Below are positions 15,292 to 23,292 of a stretch of DNA of 33,559 nt, in pieces. Origin of the DNA: QHBQ01 sp038230695 (GTDB taxonomy: Bacteria > Chloroflexota > Chloroflexia > QHBQ01). The notes beneath the pieces are model-generated. The model searched no databases. It had not been told where the DNA came from and saw nothing but the letters and a program-made list of their open reading frames with translations. Numbering within the stretch: the stretch's first letter is position 1; each line of letters opens with the position of its first letter. The position numbers and the translations under genes are program-made. The stretch covers positions 1 through 33,559 of the forward strand of contig JBBRMT010000019.1 of assembly GCA_038230695.1 (NCBI GenBank). Direction: 5' to 3'.

Positions 15292-15855
15292 ATGTCCGAC
15301 GAACAGGTGAATAACGAGGCGGCGCAGGGTGCCATGGCTGGCGCTGATGTGAGCGGCGAAGCCCAGTTGAACGCCGAAGAAATCGAAACGCTGGTGCTAG
15401 TCAACGACGACAACGGCGACACCTTGATGCTGGATATGCACAGCGGCGAGGGCGTTTTCCTGCAAGGGGGGCGCAGCATGGCCGAGATCGTGGTGGACGA
15501 CGATGACGAGATCAGCGATGAGGATACAGATCTCGACTTCGGCAGCCGCGAACTGGATGCTGGCGACGAGAGTGGTGGCTGGGCGATGCCTGATATAATC
15601 GGCTTTCTCGAAGAGCGGCTGCTGCCAGAGCAGGCCGCCCGCCACAGTCGCAACTTCCGCCGCGAATTGCTGCTCGCCGCCCGTTCGCTGATTGATGCCA
15701 GCCTGCGCGGCATGGATAGCGAAGAGGTCGCGGAAGATTATATGCCGGAGGTGGAGGCTACTCACCCCCTCAGCCCTAGCCTACCGCGCCGCCGCCCTAA
15801 CGCCCGCCGCGCCGCCTCGACCAAGCATGGCCCGCAACGCATCGAATTGGATTAG
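15292..15855 (+). CDS. Acidic protein of unknown function upstream of rpoD
   Basis: The start is ATG 15292, five bases after AAAGGAGG; the open frame extends back to 15262 without such a site. The 187 residues are very acidic in the first half (VDDDDEISDEDTDLDF near 66-81). They have a predicted amphipathic helix region in the middle (IIGFLEERLLPEQAARHSRNFRRELLLAARSLIDASL) and end in a basic tail (PRRRPNARRAASTKH). I do not recognise the family. The charge split, with an acidic N-half and a basic C-tail, and the position 16 bases before the principal sigma factor gene suggest a nucleic-acid or polymerase-linked role, which is only inference. Confidence 0.75.
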   Translation: MSDEQVNNEAAQGAMAGADVSGEAQLNAEEIETLVLVNDDNGDTLMLDMHSGEGVFLQGGRSMAEIVVDDDDEISDEDTDLDFGSRELDAGDESGGWAMPDIIGFLEERLLPEQAARHSRNFRRELLLAARSLIDASLRGMDSEEVAEDYMPEVEATHPLSPSLPRRRPNARRAASTKHGPQRIELD

Positions 15856-15871
15856 TGTAAGGATACCGCCT

Positions 15872-17245
15872 GTGGCTGACTACGATAACCCAGCACCGCT
15901 CCCCGCCCCTTCTAACCTGGTGGAACAGAAGCGCCGCCGCGCCAAAGGGGTGGCCGCGCCAACAACAGCCGCTTCGCCCTCGCCCGTTGCTAACCGCAAT
16001 GGTAACGGCGCACACCCGCTGGTGCCGCCTGTCGCGCCGCTCAACCATGCCGACCACATTGGCGATGGCATAGACGAGATTGACGAGATTTACAGCATCC
16101 TGATCGAGCCGAGTGCGCTGGAAGAAGCGCATATCGAAGAGGACATTCCCCCCGCCAAGCTCGCCGAACTGGAGGCTGAGGTTGCCCGCAGCGAGGCGGA
16201 GATTGAACACTACCTCGAACGCGCCCTCAACGCCGATGGCCTTAGCACCGACGACCCGGTGCGTCTCTACCTGCGTGAGATTGGCCGCACCCCGCTGCTC
16301 AAGGCGCTCGACGAGGCCGACCTGGCCCAGCGTATCGAAGCGGGCAAGTTTGCGGATAAAGAGTTGCAACGCAGCGGCTACGATGCGGTGGATCAACCGT
16401 GGATGGTGGATCTGCCCGAACTGCCCCGCATCCAGCATTTGTTTGCAGTTGATAGCCCCAACCACGTTGCCCCTGATGGCCGCAGCGTGCGCGAACTGGA
16501 AGCCTGCAAGAAGGATGGCCTGGCCGCCAAGCAGCAACTGGTGCAGGCCAATCTGCGCCTGGTGGTCAGCATTGCCCGCCGTTACATCAATCGCGGCCTC
16601 AACCTGCTCGACCTCATTCAGGAGGGCAACATCGGCCTGATCAGGGCCAGCGACAAGTTCGACCACCGCCTGGGTTATAAGTTCAGCACCTATGCTACCT
16701 GGTGGATCCGCCAGGCGATCACCCGTGCTATCTCCGACCAGAGCCGCACCATCCGCCTGCCTGTCCACGTTAGCGAGACAATTAGCCGCCTGAAGCGGGC
16801 CTCTCACGATTTGCAGCAACGCTTGCAGCGCGAACCGAGCGAGATGGAGATTGCCGCAGAGATGGGCCTGACGCTGGCCAAGGTGCAACGCATTGTTGAA
16901 ATTGCCAAGCACCCTGTTTCGTTGGAAGCGCCGCTAGACGAGAGTGAGGACAGCTTTCTGGGCGACTTCATCGAGGACGAGAAGGTGGCGACTCCGATGG
17001 AGGAGGCCACCCAGCGGCTGCTCAAAGAGCAAATTGATGCAGTGCTGCAGAACCTATCCGAGCGCGAACGCCAGATCATCGTGCTGCGTTTTGGCCTGAA
17101 CGACGGCCACTATCGTACCCTCGAAGAAGTTGCCAAAGAGTTCAACATTACCCGCGAACGCATCCGCCAGATTGAAGCCAAAATACTACGCAAGCTGCGA
17201 CACTCGCGCTACGGTGGCAGCAAGCTGAAAGCGTACCTCGATTGA
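15872..17245 (+). CDS. rpoD: RNA polymerase sigma factor RpoD/SigA (sigma-70)
   Basis: The start is GTG 15872 (VADYDNPAP), with TAAGGA eight bases upstream. The frame is open to 15692, but that would overlap the previous gene. The 457 residues contain sigma region 1.2 (DDPVRLYLREIGRTPLL) and region 2 (ANLRLVVSIARRYINRGLNL, then LIQEGNIGLIRASDKFD and STYATWWIRQAITRAI). Region 3 is SRLKRASHDLQQRLQREPSE, and region 4 is LSERERQIIVLRFGL plus the helix-turn-helix TLEEVAKEFNITRERIRQIE. The ending is the standard KLRHSRYGGSKLKAYLD. The N-terminal 120 residues are Pro/Ala-rich and then acidic, in place of a classical region 1.1. About 50 residues separate region 1.2 from 2. The strong region 2.4 and 4.2 match agrees with the TTGACA/TATAAT promoters in this window. 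Confidence 0.96.
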   Translation: MADYDNPAPLPAPSNLVEQKRRRAKGVAAPTTAASPSPVANRNGNGAHPLVPPVAPLNHADHIGDGIDEIDEIYSILIEPSALEEAHIEEDIPPAKLAELEAEVARSEAEIEHYLERALNADGLSTDDPVRLYLREIGRTPLLKALDEADLAQRIEAGKFADKELQRSGYDAVDQPWMVDLPELPRIQHLFAVDSPNHVAPDGRSVRELEACKKDGLAAKQQLVQANLRLVVSIARRYINRGLNLLDLIQEGNIGLIRASDKFDHRLGYKFSTYATWWIRQAITRAISDQSRTIRLPVHVSETISRLKRASHDLQQRLQREPSEMEIAAEMGLTLAKVQRIVEIAKHPVSLEAPLDESEDSFLGDFIEDEKVATPMEEATQRLLKEQIDAVLQNLSERERQIIVLRFGLNDGHYRTLEEVAKEFNITRERIRQIEAKILRKLRHSRYGGSKLKAYLD

Positions 17246-17679
17246 GCCCGAGCGACCAGAAAGACTACAATCGTCAGCTGATCGAGCAATTCCGCGCCAG
17301 TTGGAGCAAGCGCGGCGGGCCGATGGAAGACCGAGCGATGCTGTTGCTCACCACCATCGGCGCGAAAAGCGGCCAACCCCGCACCACGCCAATGATGTAC
17401 ATTCCTGATGGCAACCGCCTGATTGTGCTGGCCTCCAATGCGGGCGCACCCAACCATCCTGACTGGTATCACAACCTCGTCGCTCACCCCCAAGTGACCG
17501 TCGAAGCAAAAGGCGAAACCTACGTCGCCACTGCCACCATCACCACAGGGGCGGAGCGGCATCAATTGTGGGAGATGGTGGCGGCCCAGTATCCCTTCTT
17601 CAACGAGCATCAGGCCAAAATCACTCGCCAAATCCCATTGATTGTCCTCGCCCGCCAAGAAGGTGAGAAGGACGTTTAA
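17242..17679 (+). CDS. F420H2-dependent reductase of the Ddn family (nitroreductase/FDOR)
   Basis: The 145 residues match the deazaflavin-dependent nitroreductase family (PF04075): LLTTIGAKSGQPRTTPMMYIPDG, then VLASNAGAPNHPDWYHNLVAHPQVTVE and a late QYPFFNEHQAKITRQIPLIVL. These small split-barrel enzymes use reduced cofactor F420 to reduce quinones or nitro compounds, usually at the membrane face. The start is TTG 17242, overlapping the rpoD stop (ATTGA), so it is coupled to rpoD. The next candidate, ATG 17323, would remove part of the fold. If correct, the organism should make or acquire F420, as several Chloroflexota do. Confidence 0.88.
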   Translation: MSPSDQKDYNRQLIEQFRASWSKRGGPMEDRAMLLLTTIGAKSGQPRTTPMMYIPDGNRLIVLASNAGAPNHPDWYHNLVAHPQVTVEAKGETYVATATITTGAERHQLWEMVAAQYPFFNEHQAKITRQIPLIVLARQEGEKDV

Positions 17680-17704
17680 TCAGTCATCCCACATTCACCG
17701 CCAA

Positions 17705-19309
17705 TCACCGATCACCGTACACCACCTCGCCCCCTACAATGGTGTAAACCACCCGCGCCTGCTTGATCTGCGGCGGAGTGATGGCGAAAATGTCGGTATC
17801 CAACACCACGCAGTCGCCCAGCTTGCCCACTTCCAGGCTGCCCTGGCTGGCTTCTGCGCCCGTGGAGTAGGCTGCGCCGGTGGTGTAGCCGCCCAATGCC
17901 TCGGCCACGCTCAGGCGTTGCTCTGCGTTCCACCCGCCAGCCGGGGTATCATCAGCCCGCTGGCGGGTGACGGCAGCGTGGATACCAGCGATGGGGTCAA
18001 GCGTCTCCACCGGGCAGTCGGAGCCAAAGGCTAGCCTCGTGCCGTAATCGAGCAGCGTGCGGAAGACATATGCGCCGCGCCGCGATCGCGCCTTGCCCCA
18101 GTGCTGCTCCGCCACCTGCCAGTCGGAAGGCGCGTGCATCGGCTGCACCGAGGCAGTTACCCCCAACGCGGCGAAGCGGGCAAAGTCGTCAGGGTCCACC
18201 AGTTGCGCGTGTTCGATACGATGACGCAGCTTCGTCCCACCTTCTATCCGGCGGGCCTCCGCCAGCGCATCCAACGCCCGCCGCACTGCACGGTCGCCGA
18301 TGGCGTGGATCGCCACCGCGATGCCGCCCGCCGCCGCCCGCTGCGTCAGCGCCACCAACTCATGCTGGGCGGTCACCTCCACCCCCCGCGAATTGCTGCC
18401 CGCAAATGGCTCTAGCATATCGGCAGTCAGCGAACCAAGTGAACCGTCCGTGAACAACTTGAGGTGGCCGAAGCGCAACCAGTCGTCACCATCGCCTGAT
18501 ATTTCAGCCGCCGCCAGCGCCGCTTCCAACAAATCCGGCCTGATCAGGTAAGACACCCGCAGCTTGAGCCGACCCTCAGCCCGCATCTGGCGCAAAGCGG
18601 CCAACTCCGCGCCGCCACCCACGTCGGGCAACACGTTATGGATGCCAGTCAGCCCCAACCGATGCGCCTGCTGCATCCCTTGCTCGTAGGCGGTTATTAT
18701 CTGCGCCATGCTCGGTTCCGGCATGGCCTGATAGAGCAGCCGCATGGCCGGGTTCTCCTGCACCACCCCGCTCGGTTCGCCATGTTCGTCGCGGATAATC
18801 ACCCCACCGCGAGGGTTGGGAGTAGCGGCGCTGATGCCCGCTGCCGCCAGCGCGGCGCTATTCGCCCAGATGCTATGCCCATCCTTGCGTGTCAGCAGCA
18901 CCGGATGATGTGGCGCAATGGCATCGAGTTGCTGGCGGGTGGGCAAGCGCCCGCCCCACAGGTGATGATTCCAGCCTGTGCCGCTGATCCACTCGCCCGG
19001 CGGTGTGGCCGCCACCCGCGATTGCACCATCACCAATGCCTGCTCCAGATTAGCCACGCCCTCCAGGTCAACCCCGCGCAACTCCAGGCTGTACCAACCA
19101 AAGTGGATGTGCGCGTCAGTCAGCCCCGGCAGTACCGTGCCGCCCTTATCAATCACCTTAGCGCCACTTCCACCTGCTGCCTGCGCCGCTGCGCCGTCGT
19201 CGCCAACATAGCTAATTCGCCCATTGCGAATAGTCAGCGCGGTGGCGTGCGGCTGGCGTGGGTTCATGGTATAGATACTGCTGTTTTGCAACACTAGCGC
19301 ATTAGCCAT
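17705..19309 (-). CDS. Amidohydrolase family protein (YtcJ-like, Amidohydro_3)
   Basis: The 534 residues fit the metal-dependent amidohydrolase family of the YtcJ type. There is a beta-sandwich N-terminus with VLPGLTDAHIHFGW (HxH metal ligands near residues 67-69), then GTGWNHHLWGGRLPT. LKLFTDGSLGS provides the lysine position and IHAIGDRAV a metal histidine. HRIEHAQLV and FGSDCPVETLDP carry the catalytic aspartate. A C-terminal LGDCVVLDTD strand completes the sandwich. These enzymes hydrolyse amide or cyclic amide bonds in the cytoplasm; the substrate is unknown. The ATG at 19309 has AAGAGGG just upstream. The gene converges on the Ddn-like gene with 25 bases between stops. Confidence 0.92.
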   Translation of the reverse strand: MANALVLQNSSIYTMNPRQPHATALTIRNGRISYVGDDGAAAQAAGGSGAKVIDKGGTVLPGLTDAHIHFGWYSLELRGVDLEGVANLEQALVMVQSRVAATPPGEWISGTGWNHHLWGGRLPTRQQLDAIAPHHPVLLTRKDGHSIWANSAALAAAGISAATPNPRGGVIIRDEHGEPSGVVQENPAMRLLYQAMPEPSMAQIITAYEQGMQQAHRLGLTGIHNVLPDVGGGAELAALRQMRAEGRLKLRVSYLIRPDLLEAALAAAEISGDGDDWLRFGHLKLFTDGSLGSLTADMLEPFAGSNSRGVEVTAQHELVALTQRAAAGGIAVAIHAIGDRAVRRALDALAEARRIEGGTKLRHRIEHAQLVDPDDFARFAALGVTASVQPMHAPSDWQVAEQHWGKARSRRGAYVFRTLLDYGTRLAFGSDCPVETLDPIAGIHAAVTRQRADDTPAGGWNAEQRLSVAEALGGYTTGAAYSTGAEASQGSLEVGKLGDCVVLDTDIFAITPPQIKQARVVYTIVGGEVVYGDR

Positions 19310-19396
19310 CCGTCCCTCTTTCCGCTTCGTAATCAGCGTAATATTAACATAATTTCTCTGCGTTTGGCATGGCTAAAATATTGTACGGGTTAACGC

Positions 19397-19426
19397 TTGA
19401 CATTTTAAGTTTGTTGCTGCTATAAT
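19397..19426 (+). promoter_or_regulatory. Strong promoter of the secreted-protein gene
   Basis: TTGACA (19397-19402), an 18-base spacer and TATAAT (19421-19426). The start near 19433 gives a leader of about 184 nt before ATG 19617. Within it TATCAGGCGTACCTA is followed by ATATCAGGCATACA, an imperfect direct repeat, and GACACAGG/CCTGTCTC can pair around a 15-base loop. The remainder of 19310-19616 shows nothing else that I can support. Confidence 0.85.
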
Positions 19427-19616
19427 GAGTGGGCAAGAACACATTATGCTTGCAAGTGTGTTGCTTTGTCCAACGCCTTAGACTATATCAGGCGTACCTA
19501 ATATCAGGCATACAAAGGGGACACAGGGCGTGTTGGTTTGTGCCTGTCTCAATGGAGCAGGGCAGCATGGCAAGCAGCCTTATAACCAAACCTAATCAGG
19601 AAAGGGGAAAGTCCAT

Positions 19617-20489
19617 ATGTTTAACCGTAAGTGGTCGGCCCGTGGTGCAGTTATCGTTGGCGCAATGATGTTGGCAATGCTGGTGACTTCGTTCAGCCCA
19701 GCTCTCGCCGCTAGCACCACAGCCACGAATGGTCACGCCCACGCCAATATCGGATTGCGGCTACGAGTTGACCAGGATATCACCGCTGCCGTCGGTCAAC
19801 CGCTCAACTTCGATGTTGCTGCCATCAACCTCGGCAGCTCCAATGCCACCAACGTCGAGGTCGGCCTACCTCTCGACCTTGGCAACCTCGCATTGACCAA
19901 CGCCAAGTTCACCGACACGATGGGCGCTAGCGTCGCGTTCGTCACTGGCATCTTCACCGACCCTTCGATCAACCTGCTTACTGCCCACTATGCCGACACA
20001 CTGGCCCCTGGTGAGATCGTTACCGGCACCTTTACCTTCGTTCCGCAGCAGCGGGCGTTGGGCCTTACCATTAACGGCACCAGCAGCAACACCGCTATCG
20101 CTTATGCGATCTCCATCTTCACCGATGCGGATCAGGGTGGGGTTGCTATCTCCAACCTGATTAATACCACCATTGCCAGCTCCTCCAAGTCGAGCGGCAC
20201 CGCAGGTCAGGTTCAGATGGCCTTCGAGGCTCCCAACCGCAAGCACCCTACCAACATGAACATCGTCATGCCCTACTTCTCCCCCGGCGAGAAGATCGGC
20301 ATCTGGGTGAATGCTCCAGGCGGCATTGTTGCTGGCACCAGCGCTACTACCTACGCTGACGGCGCTGGCCTCGTCGAGCTTGACAACTTTGACGCGCAGG
20401 GTGGCGGCCTACCGGCTGGCACCTACTCGTTCGTCTTCCATGGCTATAGCTCCGGTGTGGACTTCGTTGCCCCCTTCACCGTACACTAA
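19617..20489 (+). CDS. Secreted beta-rich surface protein of unknown function
   Basis: The 290-residue precursor has a clear Sec signal peptide (MFNRKWSARGAVIVGAMMLA, then a cleavage site after SPALA near residue 32). A DUF11/CARDB-like stretch follows (VGQPLNFDVAAINLGSSNATNVEV), about 55-90, typical of Ig-like surface modules. The C-terminal third (IVMPYFSPGEKIGIWVNAPGG, then YSFVFHGYSSGVDFVAPFTVH) reads as a second beta domain. There is no lipobox, sortase motif or membrane anchor, so it is either released or held non-covalently on the cell surface. A consensus promoter, a long leader, a strong AGGAAAGGGG ribosome binding site and a strong terminator point to high expression. I do not recognise a named family. 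Confidence 0.85.
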   Translation: MFNRKWSARGAVIVGAMMLAMLVTSFSPALAASTTATNGHAHANIGLRLRVDQDITAAVGQPLNFDVAAINLGSSNATNVEVGLPLDLGNLALTNAKFTDTMGASVAFVTGIFTDPSINLLTAHYADTLAPGEIVTGTFTFVPQQRALGLTINGTSSNTAIAYAISIFTDADQGGVAISNLINTTIASSSKSSGTAGQVQMAFEAPNRKHPTNMNIVMPYFSPGEKIGIWVNAPGGIVAGTSATTYADGAGLVELDNFDAQGGGLPAGTYSFVFHGYSSGVDFVAPFTVH

Positions 20490-20513
20490 TCATCGGGCAT
20501 AGTTAACCCAAAC

Positions 20514-20546
20514 AGCGGGGCGCGGCAACCAATGCCGCGCCCCGCT
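20514..20546 (+). terminator. Strong hairpin terminator of the secreted-protein gene
   Basis: A perfect 13-bp stem (AGCGGGGCGCGGC / GCCGCGCCCCGCT) with a seven-base loop begins 25 bases after the stop codon. The following TTTGGTGT is a weak U-tract, offset by the very strong stem. Confidence 0.75.
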
Positions 20547-20584
20547 TTGGTGTAATAACAATTCCAGCAGGCGCTACTGTAAAT

Positions 20585-20610
20585 GTAGGGGCGTGATGAA
20601 TCACACCCTA
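20585..20610. repeat. Palindromic intergenic repeat GTAGGGGCGTGAT...ATCACACCCTA
   Basis: TAGGGGCGTGAT and ATCACACCCTA pair around a two-base centre with one mismatch. It is a member of the family also found at 5056-5080, 21211-21230 and 28402-28426. Confidence 0.65.
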
Positions 20611-20664
20611 GTGAAGCGCCCACTATGCTATTATTACTGAATATGGTGTAAGGAGAGGTTTGTT

Positions 20665-21195
20665 GTGACAACTACCGAGTATCTGCTAGCGGGGGGACTG
20701 CTAATCACACTGGTCTGGCTCGGCTTGCTGCAAATGAAGCTTAACCGCATGGTTGCTGCCCGTGCCGCGCTTACTAAAGGGCTGGCTAGCGAAAAGCGGC
20801 TTACTCTCGAAGATATGGTAACTGAGCTAGGCAACCACCTGGCCGATACCCAGGGGCGACTGTCGAACCTGGATAACGAGCATAACAAGCTGGGGGCAGA
20901 GGTAGCGGCGTTGATCGGCGAGTCGCGCTACAGCTTGCAGCGGGTTGGTCTGGTGCGCTTCAACCCCTTCGCCGATACTGGTGGCGACCAGAGCTTCGCG
21001 GTCGCGGTTCTCGATCGGCTAGGCAACGGCTTCGTTTTCAGCAGCCTGCATGGGCGTAGCGGCACACGCTTCTATGCCAAACCGCTACGCAACGGGCAAT
21101 CCAGCTACCAGCTATCCGATGAGGAGGCCGAAGCAGTCAAATCGGCGCTGGGCCAAACCAGCAGTATCGGCGCGGAGCGGGCAGCGAACCACTAA
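20665..21195 (+). CDS. DUF4446 family protein
   Basis: The GTG start at 20665 follows AAGGAGAGG. The 176 residues have one N-terminal membrane helix (EYLLAGGLLITLVWLGLLQM), a heptad-rich region (about 45-90, with LGNHLADTQGRLSNLDNEHNKL) and a C-terminal DUF4446 core. The core contains VGLVRFNPFADTGGDQSFAV, VFSSLHGRSGTRFYAKPL and a Ser/Asp/Glu ending. The family is common in Firmicutes and Chloroflexota. The domain order suggests a membrane-tethered coiled coil with a cytoplasmic globular head. No biochemical role is established. Confidence 0.9.
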   Translation: MTTTEYLLAGGLLITLVWLGLLQMKLNRMVAARAALTKGLASEKRLTLEDMVTELGNHLADTQGRLSNLDNEHNKLGAEVAALIGESRYSLQRVGLVRFNPFADTGGDQSFAVAVLDRLGNGFVFSSLHGRSGTRFYAKPLRNGQSSYQLSDEEAEAVKSALGQTSSIGAERAANH

Positions 21196-21210
21196 GCAAG
21201 AATGTGAAAA

Positions 21211-21230
21211 GGGCGAACCATGGTTCGCCC
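21211..21230. repeat. Perfect 20-bp palindrome between convergent genes
   Basis: GGGCGAACCA and TGGTTCGCCC are exact reverse complements with no loop. This is the cleanest member of the GGGCGAA...TTCGCCC family. It lies between the convergent DUF4446 and hypothetical genes and could act as a bidirectional transcription-end structure. Confidence 0.75.
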
Positions 21231-21263
21231 CTGCGTACAACCTACCTAATTTGACGACACCTT

Positions 21264-21704
21264 CTAATCGCCTGCCCGCTCCCAGATAGTTTCGTAGCCC
21301 TCACCACGAATGAGCGCCACCATCTCGCGGTACTCGGCGGCACGCAGGTCGCGCACTGCTTTGGCACAGGCCAACGCCGCCCCGCTTTCGCTCATCCCCG
21401 CGCTGATCAATCGCCGCTCGATGCGCCCCATTACCCCCATCTCGATCAAGCTATTGACCGCTTTCATCCAGGGTACGCCGAGGATACCCTTGATGCGACC
21501 TAGCTGGGGGCGGCGATGTTCAAGGGTCATCACTCGCTCCTCCATCGAGCTTACCTGCGGCATTACCTCGATCAGCGGGTCAGACTCATAGTTGCTGCGC
21601 GTATCTACCACCAGCGCCCGCTTGAGCAGGGGAAAGAATACGGTCATCACTTCGGCTTCGTCAATGTGCATCATTACCTGCATCAAAAACTGTTCCTCGT
21701 CCAT
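21264..21704 (-). CDS. Conserved-looking hypothetical protein, helical
   Basis: The start is set at ATG 21704 (MDEEQFLMQVMMH), seven bases after GAGGGAG. A second ATG at 21710 is too close to that site, and the open frame to 21803 lies within the promoter. The 146 residues are mostly helical, with an acidic N-terminus, a VVDTRSNYESDPLIEVMP segment, a QLGRIKGILGVPWMKAVNSL block and a C-terminal AYREMV-like helix ending in YETIWERAGD. There are no membrane segments or signal peptide. I do not recognise the family. It has its own promoter just past the terminator of the glucoside operon. Confidence 0.75.
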   Translation of the reverse strand: MDEEQFLMQVMMHIDEAEVMTVFFPLLKRALVVDTRSNYESDPLIEVMPQVSSMEERVMTLEHRRPQLGRIKGILGVPWMKAVNSLIEMGVMGRIERRLISAGMSESGAALACAKAVRDLRAAEYREMVALIRGEGYETIWERAGD

Positions 21705-21774
21705 TGCCATTCTCCCTCTTACATAGCGGATTTCGCCGCCATCAAACCAATATCCTCGCCAGTTTTCTGCGCTA

Positions 21775-21803
21775 ATTATAGCATATTTGCTTGCTGGCGA
21801 CAA
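21775..21803 (-). promoter_or_regulatory. Promoter of the hypothetical gene, abutting an upstream terminator
   Basis: On the minus strand TTGTCG (21803-21798), a 17-base spacer and a perfect TATAAT (21780-21775). The T-run of the terminator for the preceding operon overlaps the first bases of the -35 box. Confidence 0.7.
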
Positions 21804-21844
21804 AAAATAGGGGCAGATATGACCGTTTAAGGTCTATCTGCCCC
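21802..21844 (-). terminator. Intrinsic terminator of the beta-glucoside operon
   Basis: On the minus strand a 10-bp stem (GGGGCAGATA / TATCTGCCCC) and a 4-bp upper stem (GACC/GGTC) with one bulged base are followed by TATTTTTTG. It begins 23 bases after the GH1 stop codon. Confidence 0.9.
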
Positions 21845-21866
21845 TCGTTTTATCGCTGGCACGAGT

Positions 21867-23201
21867 TTACACCCCCACTGGCAAATTGGCCCGCACGAAC
21901 TCGCGGTACCACTTGCCGCTCTCTTTCAGGGTGCGCTTCTGGGTGGCATAATCTACGTAGGTAATGCCGAAACGCCGCGAGTAGCCCTCATCCCACTCGA
22001 AGTTGTCCAATAGCGACCAGAGATAGTAGCCAGCCAGCGGTGCGCCCTGGGCAATGGCCTCGGAGCAGGCAATGATGTGGCTTTCAAGGTAGGCGCGGCG
22101 CTGCTGGTCGTTGACGTAGCCATTTGCATCGGGGGTGTCACTGAAGGCTGCGCCATTTTCGGTAATGTACAACTTCTGCGCTCCATAATCGCGGTGCAGA
22201 CGCAGCAAGAGGTTAGTTAGGGCTGGTGGGTAAACCTCCCAATCCATGTCGGTGTAAGTCGCGCCAGGAACCTGGACAAACTGAGGGTGGCTACCTTCCA
22301 TATGCCTTACCACACTGCGGCTATAGAAGTTAACCCCCAGGAAGTCGGTTGGCACCGCGATTGTCTCCATATCACCGGGCTGTACCTGTGGCGGGTTGGC
22401 CTCGAAGCTATGCCACAGCCCATCGGGATAACCACGCCCGAAAACCGGGTCGAGGAACCACTTGTTGGTGAACAAATCAACCTGCGCGGCGGCCATGCGG
22501 TCATCGAGGTGGTTGCTGGCAGGGTAGGATGGAGTAAAGTTGAGAGTAATGCCCACTTCTGCGCCAGGGCTGTTGGCCCGAATAATTGGTACGGCCTGAC
22601 CATGCGCCAGCAGCACATGGTGGCCCACCTGTGCCGCCACGTTGGGGTCACGCAGGCCGGGAGCGTGCTTGCCCCAAAGGTTGCCGATTGCCGCCACAAC
22701 CCATGGTTCGTTAATCGTAATCCAGAACTTGACCCGGTCGCCGAGCCGCCGCGTAACTGCATCAGCGTAGGCGGCGAACGCCTCGACGGTAGCGCGGTTG
22801 GCCCAGCCGCCATCATCCTGCAAGGATTGAGGCAGATCCCAGTGATAGAGGGTGGCGCACGGCTCGATACCGCGTTGCAGCAGGCCATCCACCAGCCGGT
22901 CGTAGAAGTCCAACCCCTTTTCGTTGACCGCACCTCGCCCCCCGGGGATAATTCGCGGCCAGGCGATCGAGAAGCGATAGGCGTTGGTATCCAGGCTGGC
23001 AATCAGGTCGAGATCCTGCTCCCAGCGATGGTAATGGTCGCAGGCAACCGCGCCATTGCTGCCATCCTTGATGTTGGCAGTATTGCTGGAGAAGCGGTCC
23101 CAAATGCTTTCGCTGCGGCCATCTTCATTGACTGCGCCCTCGATCTGGTAGGAGGAGGTTGCCACCCCCCACTTGAAGTTGTCGCTGAATCGCTTATTCA
23201 A
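21867..23201 (-). CDS. Glycoside hydrolase family 1 beta-glucosidase
   Basis: The 444-residue GH1 enzyme retains the full active site. The N-terminal signature is FKWGVATSSYQIEGA, the acid/base glutamate is E165 in TINEPW, and the nucleophile is E348 in YITENG. The aglycone/glycone-binding WSLLDNFEWDEGYSRRFG is near the C-terminus. It hydrolyses terminal beta-glucosides such as cellobiose in the cytoplasm, since there is no signal peptide. The start is TTG 23201 with AAGGGAG six bases upstream. It is the last gene of the operon, 91 bases after malG and just before the terminator. The LacI regulator, operator type and transporter context support a cello-oligosaccharide or other beta-glucoside role. 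Confidence 0.96.
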   Translation of the reverse strand: MNKRFSDNFKWGVATSSYQIEGAVNEDGRSESIWDRFSSNTANIKDGSNGAVACDHYHRWEQDLDLIASLDTNAYRFSIAWPRIIPGGRGAVNEKGLDFYDRLVDGLLQRGIEPCATLYHWDLPQSLQDDGGWANRATVEAFAAYADAVTRRLGDRVKFWITINEPWVVAAIGNLWGKHAPGLRDPNVAAQVGHHVLLAHGQAVPIIRANSPGAEVGITLNFTPSYPASNHLDDRMAAAQVDLFTNKWFLDPVFGRGYPDGLWHSFEANPPQVQPGDMETIAVPTDFLGVNFYSRSVVRHMEGSHPQFVQVPGATYTDMDWEVYPPALTNLLLRLHRDYGAQKLYITENGAAFSDTPDANGYVNDQQRRAYLESHIIACSEAIAQGAPLAGYYLWSLLDNFEWDEGYSRRFGITYVDYATQKRTLKESGKWYREFVRANLPVGV

Positions 23202-23292
23202 TGTGTTGCTCCCTTATGATAAATGTGTCAGCCGCAGGCGCACAAAGGCTCGCCCATAAGCACGATAATAAGTTGGTTTGGCATGGGTCTGC

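Noticed and set aside
15797..16912. 371-codon open frame on the minus strand opposite rpoD
   Set aside because: The sense strand encodes conserved sigma regions; the antisense frame shows no known motif and arises from GC-rich codon use.
22287..23219. 310-codon open frame on the plus strand opposite the GH1 gene
   Set aside because: It is an antisense shadow of a well-matched beta-glucosidase, with no domain or ribosome binding site of its own.
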